From: Liolophura sinensis
Lineage: Eukaryota > Mollusca > Polyplacophora > Chitonida > Chitonidae
DNA: 64,000 nt
Direction: 5' to 3'
Assembly: GCF_032854445.1 (NCBI RefSeq)
Contig: NC_088304.1
Coordinates: 13,839,704 to 13,903,703, forward strand
Part shown: positions 1-13,504 of the stretch, in pieces
Numbering within the stretch: the first letter of the stretch is position 1
How the letters are laid out: each line of letters begins with the position of its first letter
Notes under the pieces: model-generated
What the model was told of the DNA's origin: nothing
Seen by the model: the letters and a program-made list of their open reading frames with translations, nothing else
Databases searched by the model: none
Program-made: the position numbers and the translations under genes

Positions 1-980
1 GTTAAGGCACGCTACATATACCTGTCCAACTTTGCCACGAGACGCTACCCGTAGCCGGCTATAAACTTGTGGCCTATTTCCATCTGTATCTCGCACACTT
101 CAGACAGCATGTGCAGCTCGTAGCTCGAGAAAGCTGATAAAAAATTACCTGGAGTTTTGACAGCGATTTTCTATGCATGGGTTTCACGTTTTTTCTACCT
201 GTCTTTTCTGTCAGACTTTTTAGCTTAAGGCCTTAGCACAGGATGTGGCAGGCAAATATTTATTCTTGACCTCTGAAAGTCTCTTCATGAGCTATCGCGT
301 AAGTCATAGGTTGATACTCAGCCAGCAACTCACTGGATTCAACAGCCAGGTATATCCTCATTCATACAAGTGCCACTTATTCCCTTACACTTCAATCCTT
401 TTCAGAAAAGAAATGATCTACTCAACACATTCAGATACAGTGTTTTGATTTTCTTCTGAATTTCCCACATTTCACATATGTCCAAGTGAAACTGTTATCA
501 ATCTTCAAAAAAAAAGAAAGTTTCAGAGATGTTTTCACCATTAGTACAACTGTTGACGTCCCATGCTAGATGAACCCTGAGACGTCACAGACAGGACTTC
601 TCCGGACCTACAGGTTAAACCAAATTCCTCTCCAACAGACACCCGAACCTAGAGACACATACGAAACCACAATCGCAAATTAATGTCAAATTTCTAGCAC
701 AGATTCCTCAGGGGGTTGGCTATGCTATTCTCCAAGTCCTACAGAAAATATACTGAGAATGCTGTAGCTTGTGAAGACACTTTTGTATAGGATCGATCCT
801 TCATGAAGATTTCCCAAACCCTGTGACAATATAATTATGATGATGTCCCAGGGATGATGGTATATGTGCTCAGTTTTCTTTCGTTCTGTATCAGACACAC
901 ATAATGTACATATAAGTTATAGAAGGTACATATATCCCATGGAAGACAAAATTACTGGTACATGTAGGTGTTTCAGAATG

Positions 981-1180
981 TCCCAAGTCCTTTATCTTGT
1001 AAATAAGTCCTTTTTTACTGTATCACAGAAGACGTCACCTAAAGTCACACAGTATCCATGTTGATGTGACTTCTCAGAAGTCCCAAGTCCTTTATCTTGT
1101 AAAGAAGTCCTATTTTACTGTACCATAGAAGATGTCACCTGAAGTCACACAGTATCCATGTCGATGTGACTTCTCCGAAG
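981..1180. repeat. 100-bp tandem duplication
   Basis: The block starting TCCCAAGTCCTTTATCTTGT recurs exactly 100 bases later with about ten substitutions. A third partial copy (AAGTCCAAAGTC) follows. No coding content. Confidence 0.85.
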
Positions 1181-3451
1181 TCCAAAGTCATTTAACACTT
1201 GACGGATATACAGCACAGCCCATGAGCGTCCCACTGGGTGACTGTCACTGGGAAATCCCGTGTCTACTCTCTCACCTTGTAAAGACGTCCTATTGTCCGC
1301 TACTGAGACAGGTTATGACTCATTAGCATGTACATCTACATGTATCCTACCTGAGGTAGAGTGATGAACACACAGGTAGGCAGGAATAGCTGTTATGACC
1401 ACTCCGCTACACGGGCAGGCTAATATACTCCGACCACAAGGGTATGGTTTTCCCACACTGCATGAGCCGGCTCGGTTATACCTCAGTTAATGATGTAAAA
1501 CGTACAGGTGACTTAAAGAGACAATTCACGCAGGTAAACAATCCCAGGGACAGGTGAAAACTGTCTATTTCAGGAGTGTTTAACGCCTACCATTCACACC
1601 TATAAACGTAAGGACTTCTATATTTATACCTGTGTATATATATGTACCTGTAGCATACATGATCGGTTTACATGCACACTTTCTGGCACACGTTGTATTA
1701 CTGTTGCAGTGTTCTCACCACCTGAACAACTCCAAGGAATGTCTCCTCACACTGTTATATACTGCCACAACAACAAATGTACCATAAGGCCTAATGACCA
1801 GTCTTAAGGATAAGAGTTCATGTTTCGAGCTATTACTGTCTGGTCAAGCAGAAAATCAGTCTACAGGCCACCGGTCAGACAAGCACTTTAAATCTGCTGG
1901 ACACGGGTTTGACTTTAGCTAGGACCAGCAGTATTACCTGCCCAGGTAAATCCCACAGGTGTGGTGTGTTTTAAGTCCCTCAGGTATCTCTTTCTCTACC
2001 TGTGACAGACGGAAGCTCCGGCCTATTTCTCTGTGTTGTCACCACCAGTGTCTACAGCAGGATGCTCCGTGCTGTTTTGTCATATATCTGCTCAGTATTC
2101 ACTTTCAGTTCCCAATTGTAGCATAGAAACACGTAAACCAGTGTGCCCCTCAGGCAGGTATGGCTTTTAACCCTGTATACAAACGGACCCATACGGTGTA
2201 TTAAGTGAGGTTATATATAAACACAGCTTATGCCGTCAGGATTCATGTGCTGAGTACAGTGTGTATCTGCACTTTCACAATGTCGTGCTTCACTGAATTC
2301 CATTCATATACATGTATATACACATACATATATATATATACAAACACACCTATGCACATAAACCTTTGCCTAGCTCACTTCAACTTATACTGTCAAACAA
2401 AGCCTGGATATATACAGCATACACAGATGGTATAGTCCATTCAGTGAGGCAATTAAGTCTTAGGCAATTCACATTCGCTTAGAAGTCCTTAAACAACGAC
2501 AACAAAATCTCCTCAACCTCTCACCCTACTGCTACAATTGTACAATGGCAAAGTGCTAGATAACGGAAAAGCAAGTCTACCTGTGCCCCCCGCTAAGATT
2601 TATGATGACTGGCGTCAGACGATACCACTTTAGACATTCCTGGGTGATGTCACTGTCGTGGAAATCCGTATAATAAAGAATTGATTTTCGTACCCGCATT
2701 GTACTGCCTAGCTGACCTACATTTTAAATTTATTATCTGAAGGCAGAGCGATTGAATTTCTGTGCAGCGCTTAGATCTCTAGGGGGCATGCACTCAGGCA
2801 AGCTGTAGAGTTGATAAATTTCACAAATTTTAATCGGTCAGGAAACTCTCACATTTAAACCTGTCAACATTGAAACGCTATATCTTCACCAAGCTTGTAC
2901 ATGCACGCATGTATACTGCCGGAAGCAACATTGTCAAAAAGTTGACAAATTTTCAATTTTACAAATTGTTTCCATTTGTCCAGCACAACAAAAATTCCTC
3001 AGGAGGTTAACTTGACATGTACAAATTAACTTCTTCCTTAAAATTCTCCACACGTCCTGAGCTGTTTACATGTTCATCCAATGATCACAATGAAAATTTG
3101 CCATACCTGTGGAGACCAACCATTACCTAAAATGCAGACATCGACCATGATTTGAATTTCCATGTACGGTGTACCAGTTGTATACATGAATACAATGAAA
3201 AAATTTTTGGAATAAACTAGTGTTTCTAGGAATGACTCATTTTACCGTAATCTGGGAGTACTCGATTTTGTGTATTAAAATGTACAGTTATACAACAACA
3301 ACAAAAAAAAAACAATAATCTGCACTTATTTATTTTCATATATACCACGTACCTGCCCAAATGAGAGCCTTTTAATTGTGGCATACCTTTTGGTAACTGT
3401 ACAAAGAATATAGGAATGTAGATTTTCAGATATCCAGGTTAGTATACTATA

Positions 3452-3651
3452 AAAGATAACACTATAAAACTGTTCTACTGGACAATGTATATTATTTACT
3501 GGTCTGTTCACTTTGCTTTTGTATATAACTTCAATATAAATAGGAATTCTTTTTGTTTAACCCCTTACTCTGTTGAAGGTGATAGGTCGTCGCTGCAATG
3601 TCGGTAAATAATATACACTGTCGAGTAGAACAGTTTCATAGTGTTATCTTT
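3452..3651. repeat. Fold-back element, 48-bp arms
   Basis: 3452-3499 and 3604-3651 are reverse complements at about 45 of 48 positions, separated by 104 bases. Arms begin AAAGATAACACTATAAAACT. No terminal target duplication is obvious. Confidence 0.8.
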
Positions 3652-4238
3652 TGATGTACAAAGAACATGCTAACTTAAAAGCTTGAATAAAACTGATAAG
3701 GCACAGATATAAATGGGCTATGAGTTTATCTAATTACAATCTGGTATATGTTCTTTGTATCCTGCCATGAGCAGTTGGTACATGTACCTTTATAAAGCTT
3801 AAGCTAGGATGCTGAGACCGGACGCTCACTCAGTTCTTCTATTAAAATCATGAATGGCCCTTCCACCATCCTCCCCAAAATCAGACCACGTGTATGCGGC
3901 TTAAATTGCACCCGCCAGTTCTGCGTGACTTGACCGGTCAAACAGAAAGAGATTAAAGAGTTTGTGTCCATAGTTAAATTCTAGGTCATGTTATACGTTA
4001 CCCTTCTACAAAAGGGAGGGGTGTGACAATGGGATACTAAGTCAAGGTATGCAGTGCGCACCTGTACTGAGCGGTCGTTATAACTGGATCATGACCGCCC
4101 GACAATTAGACGGCTAATTTTGCCAGGTACAATGTACTGGTGTTATCTGTCTAATGGTGCAGATGTGCTGGTAGTATCCTCCCCTCTAATACCTAGTACA
4201 TTATTATGCACTATGCACCTACATACAGTGTATACATG

Positions 4239-4385
4239 TTCCTCTCTGCCAGCAACCTGCAGATGGTCATGGGTTTCCTCCGGGCTCTGGTCGGTTTCCT
4301 CCCACCATAATGCTGGCCGCTGTCGTATAAGTGAAATATTCTTGAGTACGGCGCAAAACACCAATCAAATAAATAAAAAAAGAAA
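4239..4385 (+). mobile_element. SINE-A, 5'-truncated
   Basis: Retains the conserved body (GCAACCTGCAGATGGTCATG ... TAAGTGAAATATTCTTGAGT) and the CCAATCAAATAAATAAA tail; the tRNA-like head is missing. Two overlapping open frames inside it are SINE sequence, not genes. Confidence 0.85.
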
Positions 4386-6186
4386 TAGATGTCCCTCTCC
4401 TGAAACCCTATAATCCTGGAGCATAGAGAAGTATGCTTAATACACACGTGTACCTTTAAAGAAAAGAGTGATTTTTGGGCTGTATCCACATTTCATCTTA
4501 TGTATTAATATCTTATCTTATACTAATTAGGCTGAGGAGTTGACACTTACTGCATGAACAATGTACCTGTCATCCTCTCACCTGAGCAGCCCTATAACCC
4601 ACCCCAACCCCTGAAGTGCTCCAATACTTTGCAAGATATGTCCACACATACATGTACAATCATACTTTACAGCACTGGAATACCTGTGTATTGAATTCTA
4701 AGCTTTTCATATGTACAGCTATATCAGATTACATGTTCATGCCCAGTGTGATGCAATGAGGGTACAATTATACTGTACTTCAAATTTATATATGTTTGAA
4801 ATGATTGAGAAAACAAAATTTGTGGAGGTGCCCATATGCACCCACCTTTTCAGCCAGCACACCCCAAAATTTGGGCTGCCATTTTCTAAATCTTACTGCT
4901 CTAATGCATCAACCAACTATTTTTCCATTTCGACTCCGTCAAAAATAAATCTGGTCTCGTGCAAAGGGACTATAAATCAAACACGATTTTTAAATTTAAA
5001 ACTACATCTATATACATTTATCAAATTTAAGTCATAATACAATGTTACATGCCACCATTTAGCTTTAATTATTTTTTTTTATTATTATGCCTCAGTGTAA
5101 TTTACCATAAGAAAAATTCAATTATTTTTAGCGAAAATTTAATTATACACAGAGAGGAGCAACAAAAGTGAGGGTAAGAGCTTTAACCTTTGACCCCTTT
5201 CTACAGGTAAGCTGATTATAGATGCTGTCTACTGCTCAGGTAAGCACACAAGCTTTACAGCAAGGTCACCTGACAGCTTATCTGTCTCTACACGGATCCA
5301 TATGGCACAGGTTATCGTGTATTAGTTCACATGAATATAGTAAAGTGTAAACCCGATGGCACAATATGTGCAGCCAGCGAGCGCATATATTATAGTGAGT
5401 GTAAACATGGAAAATTGATCCAGTACCACAAGCGAGACTACGACTTAAATTCTTCATTAAAAGTGGTGGCTGCACGTCCATTTTTTACATGCATAACTGT
5501 TCACGTACATGTATAATCATTATGATATATACATACATACATATATATATATATATAAAGCTAGGTACCTGTACAACAATATATTAAATGTGGAACACAC
5601 ACTTCATATTCTTTATTCCAGACTGAAAATTTAAAATGGTGTTTTGTAAATTGGTGCATTTTGTTTCTGACAATTCTTTACTTTTATTTAAGCATTTAAA
5701 TCAAATCAGATTTGATCCACACATTTATTTTGATACCTCTACATGTATGGAAATATACTATTCATAACTTGATCTTTATTTTATTGCCCAATTTCATATG
5801 CTCTCATTTTTTATTAATTATTACTTTACTGTAAAGCATCTAAAGGGAAAAGAAAAAAATTGACCAAACTGCTCACTCAAAACGATTTCAATTAAATTCA
5901 AAGTACTGGAAATTACTGGTGTATTTCTTATACTGTCAACCAAAATAGGGTTCACAGCACACAGTAATAACTGACGGCTATACAGACTATAGGCTTAAAA
6001 AATAGTCTTGGACAAAGAATGTACAGGTATGAAGTTGTATTCTACTTAGTAATCTATCCATTAAAGCTTGACTGTGCAATCGTCCCTGAGCCTTCACAGG
6101 AACATGAATCGGGTTACATAACACTCAGGTAAGGTAATTTAGCCAGCAAAGGATTATATGATCGACTTTTGATTACAGGTAATATA
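4386..6186. other. Non-coding, AT-rich
   Basis: No coding signal. Contains a TA run near 5541-5560 and T-rich tracts. Open frames at 4711-5037 and 5278-5516 have biased, non-protein-like composition. Confidence 0.5.
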
Positions 6187-6312
6187 TGTATTTATTTGAT
6201 TGGTGTTTTACGCCGTACTCAAGAATGTCTCACTTATATGACTGCAATCAGCATTATGGTGGGTGGAAACCGGGCAGAGCCCGGGCGAATCCCACAACCA
6301 TCCACAGGTTCA
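6187..6312 (-). mobile_element. SINE-A fragment (antisense)
   Basis: Begins TTATTTGATTGGTGTTTTAC (tail side) and runs through the body to CCATCCACAGGTT; the tRNA-derived head is absent. Confidence 0.85.
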
Positions 6313-6459
6313 GGTAATATAACTTAACAAAAGATTTAAAGATCACCCAGTGGGAAAACAGTTATTTAAGCCAATTAGTGTATTTCAATTAGTGTATTTT
6401 TGGCCTGTAATAATTCACTTTAAGCAGCACATTAAGATGTTAAAATGATATAGTTACAC

Positions 6460-6983
6460 CATGAAAACGGATATGGAAAAAGTTATACCATGAATGGATA
6501 TGGAAACAAGTTATACCATGAATACGGATATAGAAACAAGTTATACCATGAATGGATATGGAAACAAGTTATACCATGAATGGATATGGAAACAAGTTAT
6601 ACCATGAATGGATATGGAAACAAGTTATACCATGAATATGGATATGGAAACAAGTTATACCATGAAAGTTATACCATGAATACGGGATATGGAAACAAGT
6701 TATACCATGAATGGATATGGAAACAAGTTATACCATGAATACGGATATGGAAACAAGTTATACCATGAATGGATGTGGAAACAAGATATACCATGAACAC
6801 GGATATGGAAACAAGTTACACCATGAATGGATATGGAAACAAGTTATACCATGAATGGATATGGAAACAAGTTATACCATGAATACGGATATGGAAACAA
6901 GTTATACCATGAATGGATGTGGAAACAAGATATACCATGAACACGGATATGTAAACAAGTTATACCATGAATGGATATGGAAC
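6460..6983. repeat. Minisatellite, ~27-30 bp unit
   Basis: Around 18 units of ATGGATATGGAAACAAGTTA plus TACCATGA, with variants carrying an extra ACGG/ACACGG. Open frame MDMETSYTMN... arises from the repeat. Ends directly before a SINE fragment. Confidence 0.95.
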
Positions 6984-7011
6984 TGTTTATACTTAAGAAT
7001 ATATACAGAAG

Positions 7012-7128
7012 AAACCTGCAGGCGGTTATGGGTTTTCCTCGAGCTCTCTGCGGTTTCCTCCAACCATAATGCTAGCTGCCATGGTGTAAGTGAAACATTC
7101 TTGAGTATGAGGTAAAACACCAATGAAT
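7012..7128 (+). mobile_element. SINE-A fragment
   Basis: Diverged body (AAACCTGCAGGCGGTTATGG ... GTAAAACACCAATGAATTAA) directly after the 6.5-kb minisatellite. Confidence 0.75.
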
Positions 7129-7246
7129 TAAGAACGAAGAACGAGCTTCACTTTGCAAAATGTTACTTGGCATATGTATACACGTATCCTTAATTGCAAA
7201 ACGCACACGTAGCCTCTAATAAAAACAGTTTGCTTCCACACTTGAG

Positions 7247-7352
7247 GTTATTTATTTATTTATTTGATTGGTGTTCCAGCATTATGGTGGGTGGAAATCG
7301 GGCAGAGCCACCACCATCCGCAGGTTGCTGGCAGACCTTCCCACTTACGGCC
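7247..7352 (-). mobile_element. SINE-A with internal deletion (antisense)
   Basis: TTTATTTATTTGATTGGTGTT is joined directly to CCAGCATTATGGTGGGTGGA, so about 50 bases of the body are missing. The remainder runs to GACCTTCCCACTTACGGCC. Confidence 0.8.
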
Positions 7353-7436
7353 GCTTCCACACTTGAGGTTATTGACAAAAAACACCAGATCATATAAATT
7401 TTTACATACATCATATACATGATGTGTGCATATTTC

Positions 7437-7665
7437 AAAATGATCAAGTTCACACATAATAGATCAAGCTCACACATAAAGGATCAAGTTCACACATAAA
7501 GGATCAAGGTCACACATAATGGATTAAGTTCACACATAATGGACCAAGCTCACACATAAAGGATCAAGTTCATACATAATAGATCAAGGTCACACATAAC
7601 GGATCAAGATCACACATAAAGGATCAAGTTCACACATAACAGATCAAGTTCACACAGACTGGATC
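7437..7665. repeat. 20-bp minisatellite
   Basis: About eleven units of GGATCAAGTTCACACATAAA with A/G and T/G variants. Non-coding. Confidence 0.95.
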
Positions 7666-7899
7666 CCACATAATCTATAATGTACATATACATGTATGAG
7701 CTTTTACCTGTGTACATTACATTACTTTAATCAGTACATATGTACATATACCTCAATATATCTTCTTGCAGATGGACCATGCAAAATGAAAATATATATG
7801 TTTATATATTACATTGTCAATGACATTCAGAATACAGAAACATTAATCATAAACGAGTACATATTCATCTGATACATATGGTATGCTGTACATTTGCTT

Positions 7900-9600
7900 C
7901 ATATAAATAGTATTTATGTGAGCTACAAGTAAAATGATACATGAGGTTTTTGTATAATGGAAAAAAAAAACGGAATGGTTGCATATGAGGTGTGTTGTAC
8001 CTGTACAGGTATATCCTCATGTAAGCCACAGGTAAAATAATACTGTACATCGGGCATGTTGTACCTAGAAAGGTATATCAACATGTGAGCTACAGGTAAA
8101 GTGACATTGTACATATGAGGTATGTTGTACCTGTACAGGTATATCAACATGAGCTACAGGTAAAATGATATTGTACATATGAGGTATGTTGTACCTGTAC
8201 AGGTATATCAACATATGAGCTACATGTAAAGTGACATTGTACATATGAGGTATGTTGTACCTGTACAGGTATATCAACATGTGAGCTACAGGTAAAATGA
8301 TACAGTACATGAGGTATGTTGTACCTGTACAGGTATATCTACATGTGAGCTACAGGTAAAATGATACAGTACATGAGGTATGTTGTACCTGTACAGGGAT
8401 ATCAACATGTGAGCTACAGGTAAAATGATACTGTACATGAGGTATGTTGTACCATTACAGGTATATCAACATGTGAGCTACAGGTAAAGTGACATTGCAC
8501 AGATAAGCTATGTTGTACCTGTACAGGTATATCAACATGTGAGCTACAGGTACAATGATACTGTACATGAGGTATGTTGTACCATTACAGGTATATAAAC
8601 ATGTGAGCTACAGGTAAAGTGACATTGCACAGATAAGCTATGTTGTACCTGTACAGGTATATCTACATGTGAGCTATAGGTAAAATGATATTGTACATGA
8701 GGTATGTTGTACCTGTACAGGTATATCTACATGTGAGCTACAGGTAAAATGATACAGTACATGAGGTATGTTGTACCTGTACAGGAATATCAACATGGGA
8801 GCTACAGGTAAAATGATACTGCACATGAGGTATGTTGTACCTGTACAGGTATATCTACATGTGAGCTATAGGTAAAATGATATTGTACATGAGGTAAGTT
8901 GTACCTGTACAGGTATATCAACATGTGAGCTAGAGGTAAAATGATATTGTACATGAGGTATGTTGTACCTGTACAGGTATATCTACATGTGAGCTACAGG
9001 TAAAATGATACAGTACATGAGGTATGTTGTACCTGTACAGGTATATCAACATGGGAGCTACAGATAAAATGATACTGCACATGAGGTATGTTGTACCTGT
9101 ACAGGTATATCTACATGTGAGCTATAGGTAAAAGGATATTGTACATGAGGTAAGTTGTACCTGTACAGGTATATCAACATGTGAGCTACAGGTAAAATGA
9201 TACTGTACATGAAGTATGTTGTACCTGTACAGGTATATCAACATGTGAGCTACAGGTAAAATGGTATTGTACATGAAGTATGTTGTACCTGTACAGGTAT
9301 ATCAACATGTGAGCTACAGGTAAAATGATATTGTACATGAAGTATGTTGTACCTGTACAGGTATATCAACATGTGAGCTACAGGTAAAATGATACTGTAC
9401 ATGAGGTATGTTGTCCCTTAACAGGTATATCAATATGTGAGCTACAGGTAAAATGATGTTGTACATGAGGTATGTTGTACCTGTACAGGTATATCTACAT
9501 GTGAGCTACAGGTAAAATGATACTGTACATGAGGTATGTTGTCTCTTAACAGGTATCATCATGTGAGCTACAGGTAAAATGATATATTCTACCTGTATAG
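7900..9600. repeat. ~64-bp satellite array, about 26 units
   Basis: Each unit carries TACCTGTACAGGTA, a perfect 14-bp palindrome, then TATCAACATGTGAGCTACAG and GTAAAATGATACTGTACATG. Units vary slightly in length (58-66 bp). Several minus-strand open frames (7865-8310) are repeat-derived. Confidence 0.95.
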
Positions 9601-10739
9601 GTATGTACGTGTATAAACATGTAACATACAGGTTAACACCCTCACAATGGTGACAAAGCTAAGAATATTATTCCGGACAGGTACTGATAAAGAGCAACTA
9701 ATAAGATAATCATAACAGCTTACCTGTAATTAGGAGTAGTTTTACCTGGGTAACTCAGGTCCCCTTTGATCAAAGATTTGGGCATGTACATATATGGATG
9801 AACACCAATGAACAGGTATATGTCCATTTGTTAGTATACACATATAAAGGTAGTGAAGAAAATTCTCATATGCCACATTTAAGCCATAATACAGACACAC
9901 AGCACATGTGGCACCTGCGTATATTCTGAGCGTACTTGAAGCGGCACCATATGTTGTCCTCGACAGATACTTCACAATAACTGCCTGTAACAGCGTACAT
10001 GACAATGTGTATGTCCATGTGGTGCAAGCCAACTGCAGATGTACCAATGTGATCAAAGGAGCTGATTGCATTAATAACATGCAGGTTTCAATAAAACTGG
10101 CGACTGCAGTGTTTGCACATATACATGCACTTTCGTGAGCAGGTGTATCAATACGCACCTGTAGAATGCAGTTTCTTTGCAAGTTGCGTTTCCAGTATGC
10201 ACTGGAAGCTGCATTGATCTGACTAGTCGAATGGGATTAGGATTTGTGTTATTTTATGCGATTTTACCGTTCGGCAATCGCGCTGAGCACAGCTTACGAA
10301 ACAGACTTGACCTATTTTCACACACTTGTCAAAACTGATGAGTCCGTACACCAAATTGTATTGTGTAAACGCGGCTTGCGAAATATTTAAAGAAGCATTT
10401 AAAGTATTTGACTATAACATGATCAGGTGATTATAACATAACCTAGAGACAATTGCAAGTGGGAAAGCATTGGTGAAAACTGATTATAAATTTTATCCTG
10501 TGTATACTATAAAGATCTTTATGATTTCGCTAAGGATTATTGGCGGAGAAAATCAGAAATCCCACAATAAACCACTCTCTTTAAGATCAGGTACCCGATA
10601 AACATCATCTTTTTAAAAACTGCAAACAAGCAAGACATGGGTCTGAGCCTGTGACCTTGACATTACGCACGAGACTGTTAGCTGCTGCAAAAGAAATACT
10701 TAAGCTGCATTCTGCAAATCAGTGAGGCTAACACTCCTA
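9601..10739. other. Unassigned segment with overlapping open frames
   Basis: The minus-strand frame 9742-10182 (146 codons) and plus-strand frame 9908-10138 overlap. Neither shows a known motif, splice context or convincing codon bias, though 9900-10140 is less AT-rich than its surroundings. I see no other structure. Confidence 0.3.
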
Positions 10740-10880
10740 TATTTATTTATTAACTTGATTAGTGTTTTAAGCTGTATTCAAGAACATTTAACTTGAATGT
10801 ATGGCCAGTATTATCGTGGGACAAAACTGGGCAGAACCCAGGGGAAACCCATGACCAACCACTTGTTGCGGACAGACCAG
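10740..10880 (-). mobile_element. SINE-A fragment, old copy (antisense)
   Basis: Diverged TTGATTAGTGTTTTAAGCTG ... GGGGAAACCCATGACC ... GCGGACAGACC; tail side at the left. Confidence 0.75.
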
Positions 10881-11019
10881 AAACCCTGATAAGATAAAAC
10901 AAACATTCTTCTGAAACTGAAACATTTCGATTTTCTGCTTTAGAGTGACCTTGGCCAAACCAGCCGATATGTCTGCCATCCCTCATGTCCTTAAACCCAC
11001 AAAACTACACATATTGTAA

Positions 11020-11207
11020 TTCTTCAAACTTTTCAATTCAAGCATAATCTGTAGACTGAGAAAATTATACTTTTTCTTAAGCCCCAAAATTGTTCATTTC
11101 CCAATTGATGTTTTATTTCCTTAATTGCGTTAAAATAGGCGCACGAATATTGCACTTAAAGTTGCCCTTTCATACGTGAAAAGGTTGAAGAATATTAGAG
11201 TAATACT
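11020..11207 (+). mobile_element. MITE family 1, diverged copy
   Basis: Shares TAATCTGTAGACTGAG, AAGCCCCAAAATTG and the 3' end CTTTCATACGTGAAAAGGTT with the copies at 31.6-33.9 and 63.7 kb. Confidence 0.7.
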
Positions 11208-12298
11208 CGGTTTTCATCAAACCTTTTCTCATCCAAGGATTACTAACGAGCAGAAACAGCTCTGATTAGGGAAAATGTTTGTCTTTTTAGGGCACGCACT
11301 TGTGGATTCAGAGAACACAAAATAAACCCTTGTGTAAACAGGCCCACACTGAGTATGAATACGTCAAGCTTAGCTCAGGGATGGACTGTTTGTGCCAGTG
11401 GTCTTTTTTTTTTTTCTCTGGCAAGAAATTATCTTTGCTCTGCAACAGATAAATGGCCACACATGAATATCCTGATGGGATTAGGAAGTCTTCTCATACC
11501 CACAGGATTGACTAGGGCCTTCAATAACATAGCAAAGAAATTCCTGGCATGCCTGTTATGCACATTTTATTGTCCGCGCAATGTGTCTGACGAGGGCTAT
11601 GATTTGTACTCTACATGTTTCTGTTTACTTTATTTGTACAACATTCACCAGCTACAGTGCACGCTGAGTAACATTTTGCTTTTCTGACTGACAGTTACCA
11701 TGCTCTTACAAGTTCCGAGTGGAAATCCAAATCTTTTAAACAGATTACATAAACATGCTGCAACTGACTGACAAGATTCATTTATACGCACGGTACAAAA
11801 ATGATATTTTCCCCCTCAGATTTGAGACAGCATCAACAATATATTAATTGGTCATTAAGAACAGAAAGGTGTATTAAATGTAAACAACTTACATGGAGTA
11901 TACAGGTACAAATACTTCTTTGGAAAGGCTTGGCACTGTTTTTTCATTACAGTTTTCAAGCCAGGTTAACCTCATTTCTCCTGTTTGTCTCGCACTCTTT
12001 TTTTAAAATTAGCCTCCAGGTAAAGCCTTGCACATTTCTCCCCTTTCTAGGCCCATCTATTGAAAGAAATACCCTTATCTCCACTTGTTTGAACTGTTCG
12101 TGTTGACTTACACCAAGGAAGGGGGGGGGGGGGGGGGCTTTAAAACATTACGTAATGCAAACATTCCTGTCCCACTGACATTTCCACGTTCAAACATGTT
12201 CTGTGCACAAATGTAAACTTGTCTGACAATCTGACAAACTACAATCAATCAAAACAGATAGCTGTTCATTTAATATTGAATACACGATGCAATCAGTA
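11208..12298. other. Non-coding segment
   Basis: The open frame 11355-11687 (110 codons) has no recognisable domain and its composition matches background. A 17-base G run lies at 12121-12137. Confidence 0.4.
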
Positions 12299-12552
12299 CG
12301 GCCTCCATGGCTCAGTAGGTTAGCGCGCCAGCACAGCGTAATGACCCAGGAGTCTCTCACCAATGCCGTCACTGTGAGTTCAAGTCCAGGCTTCCTCTTC
12401 GACGTGGGAAGGTCTGCCAGCAACCTGTTGATGGTCATGGGTTTTTCCCCGGGCTGTGCCCGGTTTCTACCCCCATAATGATGGCCGCCGTCATATAAGT
12501 GAAATCTTCTTGAGTACGGCAAAAAACACCAATCAAATAATAAATAAATATA
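12299..12552 (+). mobile_element. SINE-A, near full length
   Basis: The tRNA-derived head is present: GCCTCCATGGCTCAGTAGGT (A box) and GTGAGTTCAAGTCCAG (B box), followed by the conserved body and an AAATAATAAATAAAT tail. RNA polymerase III promoter boxes appear intact. Confidence 0.92.
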
Positions 12553-13447
12553 TTTGGGGGTTAAGCTGATACAGAATCAATTCTGATTGGCTAATAGTGG
12601 AGTAGAAATCCGCTGACATACCTAAGATTCAGCTTAGGATATTCATAGTCTGGATTTGCCTATCCCTCCGACCAGACTTGCCGACCAGAAAATCAGAAAC
12701 GATTCTGTAACCCTTCAAGACCTTACTCAAATAAACCTAAGTCTACATGTGGATGTTACTGAGCAAGTACCATTTTTTGGATCCCACATGGCACTTGAAG
12801 ATGGATGAAAGGGCTAATTTTGCCTGAAAAAAGGGGGACTTTTTGTCAATCTTTAGACAAGCTTGATTTTTCATTTTGAGAATGCCATCACACCACTCAT
12901 GAGCGCATGTGCAGATGAGAAGGGGATGGAAAAGGGCCATCTCACTCATTCTGTATCATAAGGTTCCAACTTCTGGAGGGGATAGGAACGGGTCGGTAAT
13001 GGACCATCTCCCACTAACCCATCTCTTCCATTGGTTGGGATATTTTATGGTGGTAATACTCACACTTGCTTTTTTTATTATTTCACTGTTTACGTACTTT
13101 GTGTTGATTTAATTTGCCACTGTATATCTATATATATATATTGTTTTCAAAATCTTGCTGCAAGCGGTTTACAAGACCCAAATTACCATGTTTTCCAACA
13201 CTTATGCAACATAACATATTGTTTCAAATTGTTTGTGTCTGAGGGCCTCAGGGTAGATCAACCCAGTGTTGACTGAGTATACACATTGCATTTTGCCCTC
13301 TTAAAATAATTGTTATTATTGTTATTATAAGCTGAGCAGTGTATCTAAGTCTGAATTAACCAAGGCAATGTGTGACCTGAACACCTCTATCACACACAAT
13401 ACACTGTACGTGTATGTATGTATGCACTGCACGAATGAACGCCTCGC

Positions 13448-13504
<57 letters not shown>

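Larger units (their letters stand above)
1..4238. other. Non-coding AT-rich DNA with small repeats
   Basis: No open frame here looks coding on either strand. Visible structure: a 100-bp tandem duplication (981-1180), a short TA run at 2327-2340, and a 48-bp inverted repeat at 3452-3651. GACGTC motifs at 554, 580 and 1031 are isolated half or full CRE-like sites without promoter context. Confidence 0.6.

Noticed and set aside
9742-10182. 146-codon minus-strand frame
   Set aside because: No recognisable domain, Cys/Tyr-rich chance-like composition, and an overlapping plus-strand frame; not supported as a gene.
11355-11687. 110-codon plus-strand frame
   Set aside because: Background composition, no motif, no splice sites or neighbours supporting it.
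12121-12137. G run as a functional G-quadruplex
   Set aside because: One of several homopolymer runs (also 16120, 24614, 26445, 39241 and 60410). More likely simple repeats, and their lengths may be unreliable.
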